Shown: in pieces, positions 53,237-62,745 of the stretch | Position numbering within the stretch: the first letter of the stretch is position 1 | How the letters are laid out: each line of letters begins with the position of its first letter | Source: RUG100 sp050953425 | GTDB lineage: Bacteria > Bacillota > Clostridia > Peptostreptococcales > Anaerovoracaceae | NCBI GenBank assembly: GCA_050953425.1 | Contig: JBMNMQ010000007.1 | Location: 62,001-126,000 of the forward strand | DNA: 64,000 nt | Direction of reading: 5' to 3' | Position numbers and translations under genes: made by a program | The notes under the pieces: model-generated | Told to the model about the DNA's origin: nothing | Seen by the model: only the letters and a program-made list of their open reading frames with translations | The model's database searches: none

Positions 53237-56200
53237 ATGAGAGGACGAGCAAATGTATTGCGGCGAAGCTTTGCGATACTGCTGTGCCTCGTGACGGCTC
53301 TGGTGTTCATGCCGTCCCTGCCCGCCTGGCAGGCGGGAGCTGCTGACGGTACCGGTAACGGGACATACGCGGCGGCTAAAGACGGCGGGATCAGCGTCAA
53401 GGCATTGCAGATGGAGGCAGCGAAATACAGTCCGTTCAGCAGAGAATTCAGCGCGAGCGGAGTGAGTTCCGGGAACTGGACCGTATCGTCCGGGAAACTC
53501 CCGAAGGGCCTTGCTCTGACCCAGAAGAACAGCGGCCTCACGGCGGTCGTAAGCGGAACACCCGAGGAAACGGGAACGTTCGAATTTACGCTGAAGTTCA
53601 CGAGCGGATCCACGGAAAAAACGGAAGACTGTGTTCTCACAGTCTCGGACGCCGATAAACTTACCATGAGCGGGAAAGTCGACAGCGGATTCGAAAAAAC
53701 GATCACGCTGTCAGGAGTAAGCGGCACATGGGAGATCGCGGAAGGAAGTCTTCCGGACGGACTCGAACTGGTGCCTGCGGCCGACGGCTCAAAAGCGAAA
53801 ATCACGGGAACGCCTACGCAGGACGGGAAATATGAATTTCTCGTAAAGATAACGGACGCTGACGGCGTCTGGACCGCAGTCCCGTGCACTGCCACGGTCG
53901 GACCCGCGGTAGAAACCGAAACACTGAGCTACGCGCTGGCAGGAAGGAATTACAGCGCATTGCTTAAGACGAAACAGGGATCGTCCCGCGGAAGCTGGGA
54001 GATCGCGGAAGGCAGCCTCCCAGAAGGACTCACCCTCGACGCAGCGACCGGAAAGATAAGCGGCACACCCGCCGCCATCAGCTCGCAGTACAAAAATTAC
54101 AGCTTCAAGGCAAAATTCACGAACAGCTTCGGCAGCGATATCAGAGAAGTTTATCTGACAGTAAGGAAACTGAATTCGCTGAAGGAAGCAAAGGTCGGCG
54201 AGGCCTACAGCCAGGGAATGTCAGCCGGTACGACCGATCCTGCGGTATGGTCGATCGACAGCGGCAGCCTGCCGGAAGGTCTCTCGATCAACGCTGTGGA
54301 CGGCACGATCAGCGGGACACCGACCAAGGCGGGAAGCTATGATTTTGTCGTCAAAATCAAGACCGATAAGGGCGCCGGATACATTGGCTGTACGATCAAT
54401 GTAACGGCAGAGGACGCTCCCGAAATCATGACGAAGGTGCTCCCGAACGGCACCGCCGGAAAGGCCTACAGCGCCGATCTCGAACTGAAGGAAGGTTCGG
54501 GGACCGGGACGTGGTCCGTGAGCAGCGGGCAGCTGCCGGAAGGCCTTGCGCTTGACAGCGCGACCGGACGGATCAGCGGCACGCCGGCAAAGGAAGAAAC
54601 GTGCGGCTTTACAGTTCAGTTCACGAACGACAAAGGCACAGCGACCAAAGATCTCACCATAAAGATCTCGGCCGAAGGCACTGTTCAGACCCTGGATCCG
54701 GCTGCGAAATACGCTCATTACAGCGAAACGATAAAACAGTCTCCGGGAACGAAATCCGGAACATGGTCTGTCGCGGCGGGCGCCCTTCCGAAGGGCCTCA
54801 GCCTGACTCAGGAAGACGGCGGGCTCAAAGCTGTCATCAGCGGCACGCCGGAAGAAGCGGGAGACTTCGCATTCACGCTGAAATTCAGAAATGAAGACGG
54901 TTCGGCGGCGTACGATTATACACTCACTGTGAGCGATGCGAGCGTATATGATATCGACGGCTATAAGATCGGCCATGCGATCGGCGATATCACCATCGAC
55001 CTTCCGGGGATCACCGGCACATGGACGGCATCCGGCGGTAACGGACTCCCTCCGGGCCTTTCGATCGCAGATGCGGACGGAGGAGCAAAGGGCGTCATCA
55101 GCGGAACGCCGTCGCAGGACGGAAAGTATCAATTCCTGGTAAAGGTAACGAACGCGTCCGGCGAATGGAGCGGCAGAGAATGTTCGATCACGGTCGGACC
55201 CGCGATCGGGACAGAAAGTCTGCCTGAGGCGGCGGCCGGCAAGGATTATTCGGCAATGCTCGAAGCTAAGGAAGGTTCGACCGCAGGCGTATGGGAGATC
55301 GCAGAAGGGAATCTGCCTTCGGGTCTCACGCTCGATCCGATGACCGGAATCATCAGCGGCAGATCCGCCGCCGAGACCGGCACCGCGAGCTTCAAAGTGA
55401 AGTTCACCAATAAGTACGGGTCGGATGAAAAGACGCTGACGATCAGAACGATCAATGCGCCGGAAAAGACGCTGCCGGGAGGCAAAGTCGGAGAGGCGTA
55501 TAACGTCCGGCTGACTGCAGGTTCATCGGAATCCGGGACCTGGTCCGTCGAGAACGGCGATCTGCCGGAAGGGCTGTCGCTCGATGCCTCGAGCGGACTG
55601 ATCGCAGGAACGCCGGAAAAGGCGGGCGCTTACACCTTCACCGTCGTGTTCACGACAACCGGCGGCAAAAAGGGCAGACTGATCTGCCATCTGAGCATTA
55701 CGGGCGGCTTTGCGCCCGAGATCAAGACCGAGAGTCTGCCGGGAGGCAGGGTCGGCAAAGAGTACAGCGCCCTGCTGGAAACAAAGGAAGGCGTCTCCGG
55801 GGGCAGATGGAGCGTTGCGAACGGCCGGCTTCCGGACGGTCTCAGTCTCGACCCGGACAAGGGCACGCTCACCGGGACGCCGTCCCGCGAGGGCAGTTAC
55901 TCGTTCACTGTCATGTATAAAAATGACGGCGGACAGGCGAGCAGGGACTATACGGTTAAGATAGGACCGGAGGCTGTCAAGGATAAATTTCCGGCCGGCA
56001 AAGTCTATAACCCCTATTCCGGCGAGGTCAAACTGAGTACAACGAAGCCGGGCGAATGGACGCTGGTGAAGGGCACACTGCCCAAAGGGCTGAGTCTGAT
56101 TCAGGGAAGCGACGGAATCACGGCGAATATCAAAGGCACGCCGGAAGAAGAATGCCATCAGAACTTTACGCTCAGATTCAAAAATGCGGACATGGATGTC

Positions 56201-57904
56201 AGCATTGAATTTTCGATCGACATCGATCCGGCGGAGGTCACGGATCTCGCGGGCGGAAGAGTCTGGACCGATTACGGTACGGCAAAAGCCGGACTGGACA
56301 GGGCAGGTACGTGGACGATCGAGAAGGGCAGTCTGCCGAAGGGCATGACGTTCAAAGCCTCGGACGACGGCTCGCAGTGCCTGATCAGCGGAACGCCGGA
56401 AGAAGACGGCGAATTCATTTTCCTCGTAAAAGTGACGGACAGCAAGGGTGAGTGGACGAAGAGGTTTCTCAAAATCGTCGTCCAGCCGGCGATCGAGAGC
56501 GAGACGCTGCCCGCGGCGAAGGCCGGAATGAATTACGAAGGCACGCTGAAAACGAAAGCCGGCGTCAGCGGCGGCAAATGGTCGGTCGTGGAAGGCGCCC
56601 TGCCGGAAGGACTGCTGCTCGATGCGAGTACCGGCAGAATCAGCGGCAAGGCCGTGAAAAACGGGAAGTATTCTTTCAAGGTCAGATTCACCAATGCATA
56701 CGGTTATGACGAGAAAAAGATTTCCATGGAAGTAAAGGATACCGTGGTTATTTCGCTGGCTGACGGCAGAGTCGGCAGCCGGTACGAGATGACGCTCGGC
56801 ACCCAGGGCGGTGAGAAGGGTACCTGGTCGATCGCGGCCGGGAGTCTGCCCGACGGGCTGACGCTCGACAGCGAAACCGGAAAGGTCAGCGGTACGCCGA
56901 CAAAAGAAGGCACCTACGACTTCACTGTCACGTTCAAGACGGACAGGGGCGAGGGCTCGGCGGACTTTTCGCTCAGGATCCTGGCGAAGGATGAACCGGC
57001 TATTGTGATCGAGAAGGGCTCGCTCGAAGCGACCAGCGGTGTACCGATCGAGTACTCCTTCAGCCTTCCCGAAGGGGTAAAACCGGGGCTGTGGGACATA
57101 ACGGCCGGAACGCTTCCGCCGGGAATGACGATGGATGCGAAGACCGGCAGCATCACAGGCACGCCGGAGAAACCGGGCACTTACACCTTCACCATTAAAT
57201 TCGCGAATGAAGACGGAGTCACAATGACAACGGAAATGACGATCATCGTCAAATCGGGCGCGGAGGAGGCCGAAAAGAAAGTTTCAGAACAGCTGATGAA
57301 GACCGGGGACAAGAAGGATCCGAAGCATTCCGGTTTCTCAAGGCTCCGCCTGTCGAACGGGACCGTCAAGAGCAGAAGCATCGCTCTCAAGTGGGCAAAA
57401 GTGCGCGGCGCGAAAAAGTATGTTGTTTACGGCAACAAGTGCGGCACGAAGAAACGTTATGCCGTGCTCAGCAGACAGAGCGCAGCAAAACTGACCGTAA
57501 AGAAACTGGCAAACGGTGCGAAACTGAGCCCTGGCAAGTATCACAAGTTCTTCGTCGCGGCGTTCAGCGCCGACGGAAAACTGCTCGCTGTTTCCAAGAG
57601 CATCCACGTCAAGACAAACGGCGGCAGACTGACGAATTTCAAATCCGTGAAGATCACGAACGTGAAGCACAGCAAGAAGACACTGAAGAAGGGAAAGAAA
57701 TTCAAACTCAGAACAAAGGCCCTGAAAGTATCGAAGAAACGCAAGGTACAGGTGCATCGCAAAATCGCCTTCGAATCATCGAACAAGAAAGTGGCGACGG
57801 TCTCGAAGAGCGGCGTGATCAAGGCGAAGAAGAAAGGCACATGCTATATCTACGCATATCTCCAGAGCGGAAAATGCGCCAGGGTGAAAGTCAGAGTCAA
57901 ATAG
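53237..57904 (+). CDS. Surface protein F: 15 putative Ig domains in three five-domain cassettes + Fn3/Big2-like module
   Basis: 1555 residues. The signal peptide is very close to D and E (MRGRANVLRRSFAILLCLVT), but there is no EF-hand domain and no LRR. Fifteen He_PIG-type domains follow. Types alternate in a fixed order: 1, 6 and 11 share GLxLxQxxxGLxAVxSGTPEE, and 2, 7 and 12 share the longer GxKxxISGTPxxDGxYxFLVKVT form. The cassette of five therefore occurs three times, with a period of about 1.29 kb (53420, 54704, 55998). The basic C-terminal module ends it. It looks like a pure stalk or spacer protein. A terminator follows. Confidence 0.87.
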   Translation: MRGRANVLRRSFAILLCLVTALVFMPSLPAWQAGAADGTGNGTYAAAKDGGISVKALQMEAAKYSPFSREFSASGVSSGNWTVSSGKLPKGLALTQKNSGLTAVVSGTPEETGTFEFTLKFTSGSTEKTEDCVLTVSDADKLTMSGKVDSGFEKTITLSGVSGTWEIAEGSLPDGLELVPAADGSKAKITGTPTQDGKYEFLVKITDADGVWTAVPCTATVGPAVETETLSYALAGRNYSALLKTKQGSSRGSWEIAEGSLPEGLTLDAATGKISGTPAAISSQYKNYSFKAKFTNSFGSDIREVYLTVRKLNSLKEAKVGEAYSQGMSAGTTDPAVWSIDSGSLPEGLSINAVDGTISGTPTKAGSYDFVVKIKTDKGAGYIGCTINVTAEDAPEIMTKVLPNGTAGKAYSADLELKEGSGTGTWSVSSGQLPEGLALDSATGRISGTPAKEETCGFTVQFTNDKGTATKDLTIKISAEGTVQTLDPAAKYAHYSETIKQSPGTKSGTWSVAAGALPKGLSLTQEDGGLKAVISGTPEEAGDFAFTLKFRNEDGSAAYDYTLTVSDASVYDIDGYKIGHAIGDITIDLPGITGTWTASGGNGLPPGLSIADADGGAKGVISGTPSQDGKYQFLVKVTNASGEWSGRECSITVGPAIGTESLPEAAAGKDYSAMLEAKEGSTAGVWEIAEGNLPSGLTLDPMTGIISGRSAAETGTASFKVKFTNKYGSDEKTLTIRTINAPEKTLPGGKVGEAYNVRLTAGSSESGTWSVENGDLPEGLSLDASSGLIAGTPEKAGAYTFTVVFTTTGGKKGRLICHLSITGGFAPEIKTESLPGGRVGKEYSALLETKEGVSGGRWSVANGRLPDGLSLDPDKGTLTGTPSREGSYSFTVMYKNDGGQASRDYTVKIGPEAVKDKFPAGKVYNPYSGEVKLSTTKPGEWTLVKGTLPKGLSLIQGSDGITANIKGTPEEECHQNFTLRFKNADMDVSIEFSIDIDPAEVTDLAGGRVWTDYGTAKAGLDRAGTWTIEKGSLPKGMTFKASDDGSQCLISGTPEEDGEFIFLVKVTDSKGEWTKRFLKIVVQPAIESETLPAAKAGMNYEGTLKTKAGVSGGKWSVVEGALPEGLLLDASTGRISGKAVKNGKYSFKVRFTNAYGYDEKKISMEVKDTVVISLADGRVGSRYEMTLGTQGGEKGTWSIAAGSLPDGLTLDSETGKVSGTPTKEGTYDFTVTFKTDRGEGSADFSLRILAKDEPAIVIEKGSLEATSGVPIEYSFSLPEGVKPGLWDITAGTLPPGMTMDAKTGSITGTPEKPGTYTFTIKFANEDGVTMTTEMTIIVKSGAEEAEKKVSEQLMKTGDKKDPKHSGFSRLRLSNGTVKSRSIALKWAKVRGAKKYVVYGNKCGTKKRYAVLSRQSAAKLTVKKLANGAKLSPGKYHKFFVAAFSADGKLLAVSKSIHVKTNGGRLTNFKSVKITNVKHSKKTLKKGKKFKLRTKALKVSKKRKVQVHRKIAFESSNKKVATVSKSGVIKAKKKGTCYIYAYLQSGKCARVKVRVK

Positions 57905-57975
57905 CTGCAGTCGGACAGCACGGCAGAATCATACGGCAGAATAAGATTGCAGAATAATACAGCAAAATAATGCAG

Positions 57976-58012
57976 CGGGAGCTTTGTTCGCAGGAACAGG
58001 GCTCCCGTTTTG
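57976..58012 (+). terminator. Terminator at the end of the surface locus
   Basis: CGGGAGC (57976-57982) pairs with GCTCCCG (58001-58007); an inner GTTC/GAAC extends it; TTTTG follows. The remaining sequence to 58128 shows no gene. Confidence 0.82.
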
Positions 58013-58128
58013 ATGCGGCATGAATCCGCCGGCACGGTCCGGGGCGTCGGGACTGAGGGCAGCACGGAGGCAGCTGAGGACTCCTCTGTGTACGGAATAA
58101 ACCTCAGCGGATTTTACGGAATGAGATC

Positions 58129-58746
58129 TCAGTACAGCGGGTTGATCCAGCCGTTCGTGACGAGATAGAACGCCAGATCGATCGTCCTCTTGAATCCCGT
58201 TTTCTGCAGCATGTTGCGCTTGTGATACTTGACCGTGTCGACGCTGATATACAGCTGGTCCGCGATCTCCTGAGAAGTCAGGCTCCTGCAGATGAGCCGC
58301 AGGATTTCCATCTCCCGCTTGGTGAGCGGCGAACCGTTATCGAGCGCCGGTATTTCCTTCGGCTCCGGAAAGACCTTTTTGCCGGCCATGACCATGCGGC
58401 ATATTTTGATAAACATGCACAGGCTTTCGCTCTTGTAAATGAACGCATCCGCGCCCAGCTCCTTCGCACGCGGGATATACGAAACCTCACCGAATGCCGT
58501 CATGATCACGATCTTGACGTTCGGCAGTTCCTCTTTGATCTCCGCGGCGGCCGTGAGTCCGGATGCGTTTCCTTCTGTGCAGATGTCGAGCAGTGCGAGG
58601 TCAGACTTGAGCCGCCTGCAGAAAAGGAGCGCAGGCTTCGCGCTGGCAATGTCGCCGACCACCTCAAAATCGCCCGCCTTCTCAAAAGCGGAAATAAGAG
58701 ATTCGCGCATCGATGCATGATCGTCCACTATAAACACTTTTGTCAT
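58129..58746 (-). CDS. LuxR/NarL-type response regulator
   Basis: 205 residues. Receiver domain with D8-D9 and phosphoacceptor D54 (LALLDICTEG), T in IVIMTAFGE and K in IYKSES. The LuxR helix-turn-helix (about 140-203) reads LTKREMEILRLICRSLTSQE, then IADQLYISVDTVKYHKRNML. The start is MTKVF at 58746, six bases after AAGGGGGG; the earlier ATG and TTG codons are too close to that site. It is the last gene of a three-gene operon with two sensors. NarL-type regulators bind short inverted heptamers, and the promoters of surface genes A and C carry such a repeat. Confidence 0.92.
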   Translation of the reverse strand: MTKVFIVDDHASMRESLISAFEKAGDFEVVGDIASAKPALLFCRRLKSDLALLDICTEGNASGLTAAAEIKEELPNVKIVIMTAFGEVSYIPRAKELGADAFIYKSESLCMFIKICRMVMAGKKVFPEPKEIPALDNGSPLTKREMEILRLICRSLTSQEIADQLYISVDTVKYHKRNMLQKTGFKRTIDLAFYLVTNGWINPLY

Positions 58747-58791
58747 CTTCATCCCCCCTTGCAATAACTGATGTTCTTCACGCGGTCAGAA

Positions 58792-60228
58792 TTATGATGC
58801 CGCGCTGCTGCCCGGCACGGCGGGCGTCTGTATGGTCAGAGAGAAACCCGGCGATGTCCTGTATGAGAACGAGCCGCCAAGACTCTGTACTCTGCGTCGT
58901 ATTTCCGAAAGCCCGCCGCCTTCGCGGATCGGTCCTTCGGGTGCGATCCCGTCGTCGGTGATGTCGAGACGCCAGCAGTCCTTCGTTCGGGAAAACACGA
59001 GCACGATCTCGTCCGCGTACCCGTGGCGCACGGCGTTTGTCACCGCCTCGAAGGTTGTTTTCATCTGCACGTCCGCGGCCTCGGGATCATCGGCCGGACG
59101 GCCCTTTACGATCACCGAAACGCTGAGGGCGCTGTAGGTATCCTGCAATGCCTTGAGCGCCTGTGACGGCGACGCTGCGGGCGGGTTTTCGAATTCGGAG
59201 AGAAAGTCGCGGGTAAATGATTTCAGCAGCTCCTCGTCCGGTGTTTTATTCTCGCGTATGGCTCTCAGCAGGAGACTGATCTTCTGCCCCATGATATCGT
59301 GGAGCGATGCCTGCATCAGTTCCGTCTCGCGGATTGTGTACAGCGATTCGAGCTCCTTGAGGACAGCGTGGAGCGAGTCGCTCTCGTCCTGCAGCCTGCG
59401 GCGCTGTCTGTCCAGCTCCTCAGTCGCATTCCAGCGCTCTGTTATGTCCGCCGCTGTCAGGAGCCTGCCGCTTTCTTCGTTTTCGCCGACCATTCTGGTT
59501 TTAAAACTCCAGACGGTCCCGTCCGGGAGGCGCACGACGGTTATGTCCCCTCTGATGCTCCGGCTGCAGTCCTCCCGGAGATCCCCGTTCCGGATCCTGT
59601 CAGAGAAGGCGTCGCCGTTCCTGAACATGATCCCGGTGGTCGCTTTCATCAGGAGCTGCATCTGTCTGTTCTGCATCAGCACTGTGCCGTCATCGCTGCA
59701 GAACAGGAGACCGGCCGGCAGCGTGTCCAGCGCAGCCTTGACCGACCTGGCGCTGATGCCTTGCGCGCTCCTGTGCAGCGTCAGCACGTAATAGGTGCTG
59801 CGGAAGAACAGGAAGAGCATCGAGGCCGCGAACAGCAGGACAAAATATTCTCCTGCGGCGTCTTCCGCGGCGGGCAGGGTGAGCACCGCGGCAAGCGCGG
59901 GCAGCAATGCCGATTTCCGTCTCCGCTTCACTGCGATCAGCAGTCCCGCGGCCAGGAGCAGCAGGAACACCGCAATGCGCAGGGTTCTGCACGGCGCGGC
60001 ATAGACGAGCCCGTCCGAATCGTTATGCACAACGTCGATGAAGAGATACGAGAGGATCAGCATATCGAGCAGCACGAGCGCTTCGAGCAGGAAAGCCGTG
60101 CGCAGCGGTTTCCGCACACTGCGCTGATACATAAAGCATCCCGCGGACACCTCCATCAGTACCGCCGTAAAATGGAACGCGGCCAGGCTGATGACGGCCC
60201 ATTCCGGAAGCAGATAGAAGTCAAGCAT
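58792..60228 (-). CDS. Membrane histidine kinase of the NarX/HPK7-like class
   Basis: 478 residues. Five or six membrane helices fill residues 12-150, followed by a PAS-like domain (about 165-265) and a coiled coil (270-305). The dimerisation box is LHDIMGQKISLL, with H310-D-x2-G-Q315 as in NarX-type kinases that partner LuxR-type regulators. The ATPase domain has N398 (VTNAVRHGYA) and the G1 box DDGIAP (about 425-430). Start ATG 60228 has GGGAGGTG upstream; it overlaps the end of the preceding sensor gene by 8 bp. The 45-bp gap to the regulator supports one operon. Confidence 0.88.
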   Translation of the reverse strand: MLDFYLLPEWAVISLAAFHFTAVLMEVSAGCFMYQRSVRKPLRTAFLLEALVLLDMLILSYLFIDVVHNDSDGLVYAAPCRTLRIAVFLLLLAAGLLIAVKRRRKSALLPALAAVLTLPAAEDAAGEYFVLLFAASMLFLFFRSTYYVLTLHRSAQGISARSVKAALDTLPAGLLFCSDDGTVLMQNRQMQLLMKATTGIMFRNGDAFSDRIRNGDLREDCSRSIRGDITVVRLPDGTVWSFKTRMVGENEESGRLLTAADITERWNATEELDRQRRRLQDESDSLHAVLKELESLYTIRETELMQASLHDIMGQKISLLLRAIRENKTPDEELLKSFTRDFLSEFENPPAASPSQALKALQDTYSALSVSVIVKGRPADDPEAADVQMKTTFEAVTNAVRHGYADEIVLVFSRTKDCWRLDITDDGIAPEGPIREGGGLSEIRRRVQSLGGSFSYRTSPGFSLTIQTPAVPGSSAAS

Positions 60229-62710
60229 TCGTATCACCTCCCGCAGCAAAACTCAGCAGAATCGTTTCTATGTCGCCGGCATATGTGCATTCGAGCTTGC
60301 CGCCGTGTTTTTTGAGTTTTGCGATAAAATCGGCCGGATAATGCGGGCAGCCGTTGTCTGCGTCTGTTCTCACAGAAAATTCGAGCCTGCGCGCACTGTT
60401 GTCCAGGGCGAAGATCACCGGCCCGCCGTCGGTTGCCAGCGCCCATTTCAGGGACAGGAAGCACAGCTCGTAGCAGAGCGCTGCCTGCCTGACGGAGACC
60501 GGCCCGCTGGCGCGGCTGGAGACGACGGAACGAATGTCCGCATATGCGGCAAATTCTGTCAGTTCCCGCAGATAGCCGGCCAGCTCCTCCGCGGACATGG
60601 AATTGTCGGAATGCAGCAGAAAGAACAGATTGCAGCCACGTTTGATGCGGCACAGCAGCAATGTTATATATGCCGTTTCCTTCCGCATGGTTTCCCGGTC
60701 CGTGACGTCCAGTTTTTTCACGCGTTCCGCGAGTTCGTTCGTCTGGCCGGATATTTCGGCTTCGAGTTCATCGAGGATGTCCTGCCTCACGCGGGCAGAT
60801 ACTTCCCGGCCGCGTATCGTACGCTCCGCGGCGAGCAGTTTGTTCGCGGCCCGCAGTTTTTCCGACGTCTTTTTTAGATCGTCTTTCAGTTGATTCATGG
60901 CTCCTATGTCCTCTTCCCAGAGAACATAGCCGCCGTCGATCGGATTCGCGTGCAGCAGTTTGTCCCTGCCCAGCTTCAGTGTCCTTCCCGGCGCACCGAT
61001 GACATTGCGGATCATACGCGGCTTGAGAGGCGCGGCGGTCTGCGCGGCGCAGATGACATTCCCGCGGGTATCCGCGATCTGCATGCCGATCGGAGCATCC
61101 GCAAAGAGTTTCGTGTAGGAGGTGTTCCGGGGCATCAGTCCCGATCGGAACATTACTTCTATGAACGCCACGCTGATCAGGCAGAAAACAAGAGAAAAAT
61201 CGCTCTGGCGCAGAATCGGCACCCCGGCGAAGTAGCCGGCGCAGTAGGCTGCGGCCGTCGCAAACAGGACGCACGGCGGCAGCAGTTGAACGCGTGCACA
61301 TTCCTTCTTCGCTTTATAGACCAGGGTGATGAACATCGCGAGAACCAGACCGAACGTGTATATGAAAATCACATAGTAAACCGGTCCGTAAGTGTAATCG
61401 TCGCTCCAGTTCTTCGTAATGTCGAATCTGAACACGAGCTGGTGGACATCGTTCGTGAAAACGACAGAAAGCAGTATGAAATAGACGGCAGTCAGCGGCG
61501 GGACAGGCCTGGGAAGTTTTTTCCCGCCCTCGGGCTTGTTGGAGAGCAGCACAAAACAGAGAAGATTCAGTGGGATGCCCATCAGAAAGATGTAGTATGA
61601 ATACCAGAGATACCTTGAGATATCGGGCGTTCCGAAGGTGAGGTATTTCAGCATCCTGACGGAGAGCCATGCGATGATCATGATTCCGTTGAGCAGAATG
61701 CCTCGTCTGCGCTCCGCACGCAGCGTGCGGTTCAGGAGCAGCAGTGTCCAGATGAGGACAAAACAGCAGAAGAGCAGGATCGAAAGGTAGTGCTCCTGTG
61801 TATTTGCTCCGTTGAGATATTTGCCCTCGACATAGCGGTTCAGTTTGCTGTCCGAAGTTCTTGTCGCCTGCAGAAGGTGCGCGGTGTCGTCCGCCGTCAG
61901 TCTGGCGGCCCTGCGGTATTCGCGCTGCGTCGGGAAAATGTCCCCGCGGCAGCGCCCGTCCTTCAGCCGCAGGCCCGCGGCAAGCAGTTCTTTTTCATCG
62001 ATGCGCGGCACCGTTCCGTCGCGGGCGAGGAGCCCCTCCTCAAAGCTGAGCGTACCTTCCGCCGGGATGACGATGCTGAGATTCCGGCCCTGTCGTCTGA
62101 GCTCGGCGGCCTGGCAATCCGTGCACAGGATGATCGGTGATTTCGCATCGTGGGTGTTCAGTCCCCCGTTCTGCCGTGTTTTCCTGAGCAGTCTGAGAGC
62201 CGATTCTGTCGAATAATTTTTTCCGTCGAGGCCGTATGAAATGGAAGCCAGCAGCATGTACGACCGGCCTGCGTAATCAAGGCAGGCGACCTCCGCGCCG
62301 CATTGTTCGAGATCCCGCCATCCGCTGACCCGGGCGTCCGTACGATCCCTGTCCACAGCAATCACTACTGTCGCGAGGTACTGCGGATACCATTTCATGT
62401 CTTTTTTCGCGCGGAGTCTGGAATGCGCCTGCACCTCGCTGCAGAAAATAACGTCACCGCTGAAATACGGCACGTCGTCAGATGTGTTGGCTTTGAAGCC
62501 GGGCAGCGCCCTGCGGGCGATATGCGGGAATGTGTCGGCATTCGAACCCGGAACAAGAAGAACGGCTCTGTCTGAACAGCCTGTGAGAAAAAGGCTCAGC
62601 AAAACAAGAACAATGCAGAATGCACAAAAACGCAAAAAACTCTTTCTTCTTATTCGATATACGTCTGTCCTCTCAATACACGAACAGCCGTATAGAAACC
62701 TTGCTTTCAT
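60221..62710 (-). CDS. Lipoprotein-like sensor: substrate-binding-like ectodomain + multi-helix membrane region + degenerate kinase
   Basis: 829 residues. A basic N-terminus and hydrophobic segment end in a lipobox (LFLTGC, C45). Residues about 50-300 resemble a periplasmic-binding-type domain (VIPAEGTLSFEEGLLA is like the PotD-type end motif). Seven or eight membrane helices follow (about 315-540), like histidine-kinase 7TM N-domains. Then come a PAS-like stretch (IGMQIADTRGNVICAA), a coiled coil (615-690), and a C-terminal domain placed like an ATPase domain but lacking recognisable H, N and G boxes. It probably detects a small ligand and signals through the next kinase. The start is weak; ATG 62710 is the only good choice. 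Confidence 0.65.
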   Translation of the reverse strand: MKARFLYGCSCIERTDVYRIRRKSFLRFCAFCIVLVLLSLFLTGCSDRAVLLVPGSNADTFPHIARRALPGFKANTSDDVPYFSGDVIFCSEVQAHSRLRAKKDMKWYPQYLATVVIAVDRDRTDARVSGWRDLEQCGAEVACLDYAGRSYMLLASISYGLDGKNYSTESALRLLRKTRQNGGLNTHDAKSPIILCTDCQAAELRRQGRNLSIVIPAEGTLSFEEGLLARDGTVPRIDEKELLAAGLRLKDGRCRGDIFPTQREYRRAARLTADDTAHLLQATRTSDSKLNRYVEGKYLNGANTQEHYLSILLFCCFVLIWTLLLLNRTLRAERRRGILLNGIMIIAWLSVRMLKYLTFGTPDISRYLWYSYYIFLMGIPLNLLCFVLLSNKPEGGKKLPRPVPPLTAVYFILLSVVFTNDVHQLVFRFDITKNWSDDYTYGPVYYVIFIYTFGLVLAMFITLVYKAKKECARVQLLPPCVLFATAAAYCAGYFAGVPILRQSDFSLVFCLISVAFIEVMFRSGLMPRNTSYTKLFADAPIGMQIADTRGNVICAAQTAAPLKPRMIRNVIGAPGRTLKLGRDKLLHANPIDGGYVLWEEDIGAMNQLKDDLKKTSEKLRAANKLLAAERTIRGREVSARVRQDILDELEAEISGQTNELAERVKKLDVTDRETMRKETAYITLLLCRIKRGCNLFFLLHSDNSMSAEELAGYLRELTEFAAYADIRSVVSSRASGPVSVRQAALCYELCFLSLKWALATDGGPVIFALDNSARRLEFSVRTDADNGCPHYPADFIAKLKKHGGKLECTYAGDIETILLSFAAGGDTNA

Positions 62711-62745
62711 TTCTATACCGTTCTTGCACTATCAATAACGACATC

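Noticed and set aside
29544..57904. Sortase-anchored proteins
   Set aside because: No LPxTG-like motif, C-terminal hydrophobic helix or basic tail after it is present; all six end in the Big2-like domain. No sortase gene lies in the window.
58747..58764. Upstream TTG/ATG starts for the LuxR-type regulator
   Set aside because: They overlap or touch the AAGGGGGG ribosome site; ATG 58746 has the right spacing and begins the receiver domain cleanly.
62540..62560. TTCGAACCC, a possible T-loop of a tRNA gene
   Set aside because: It lies in a coding region and no acceptor or anticodon stems can be formed around it.
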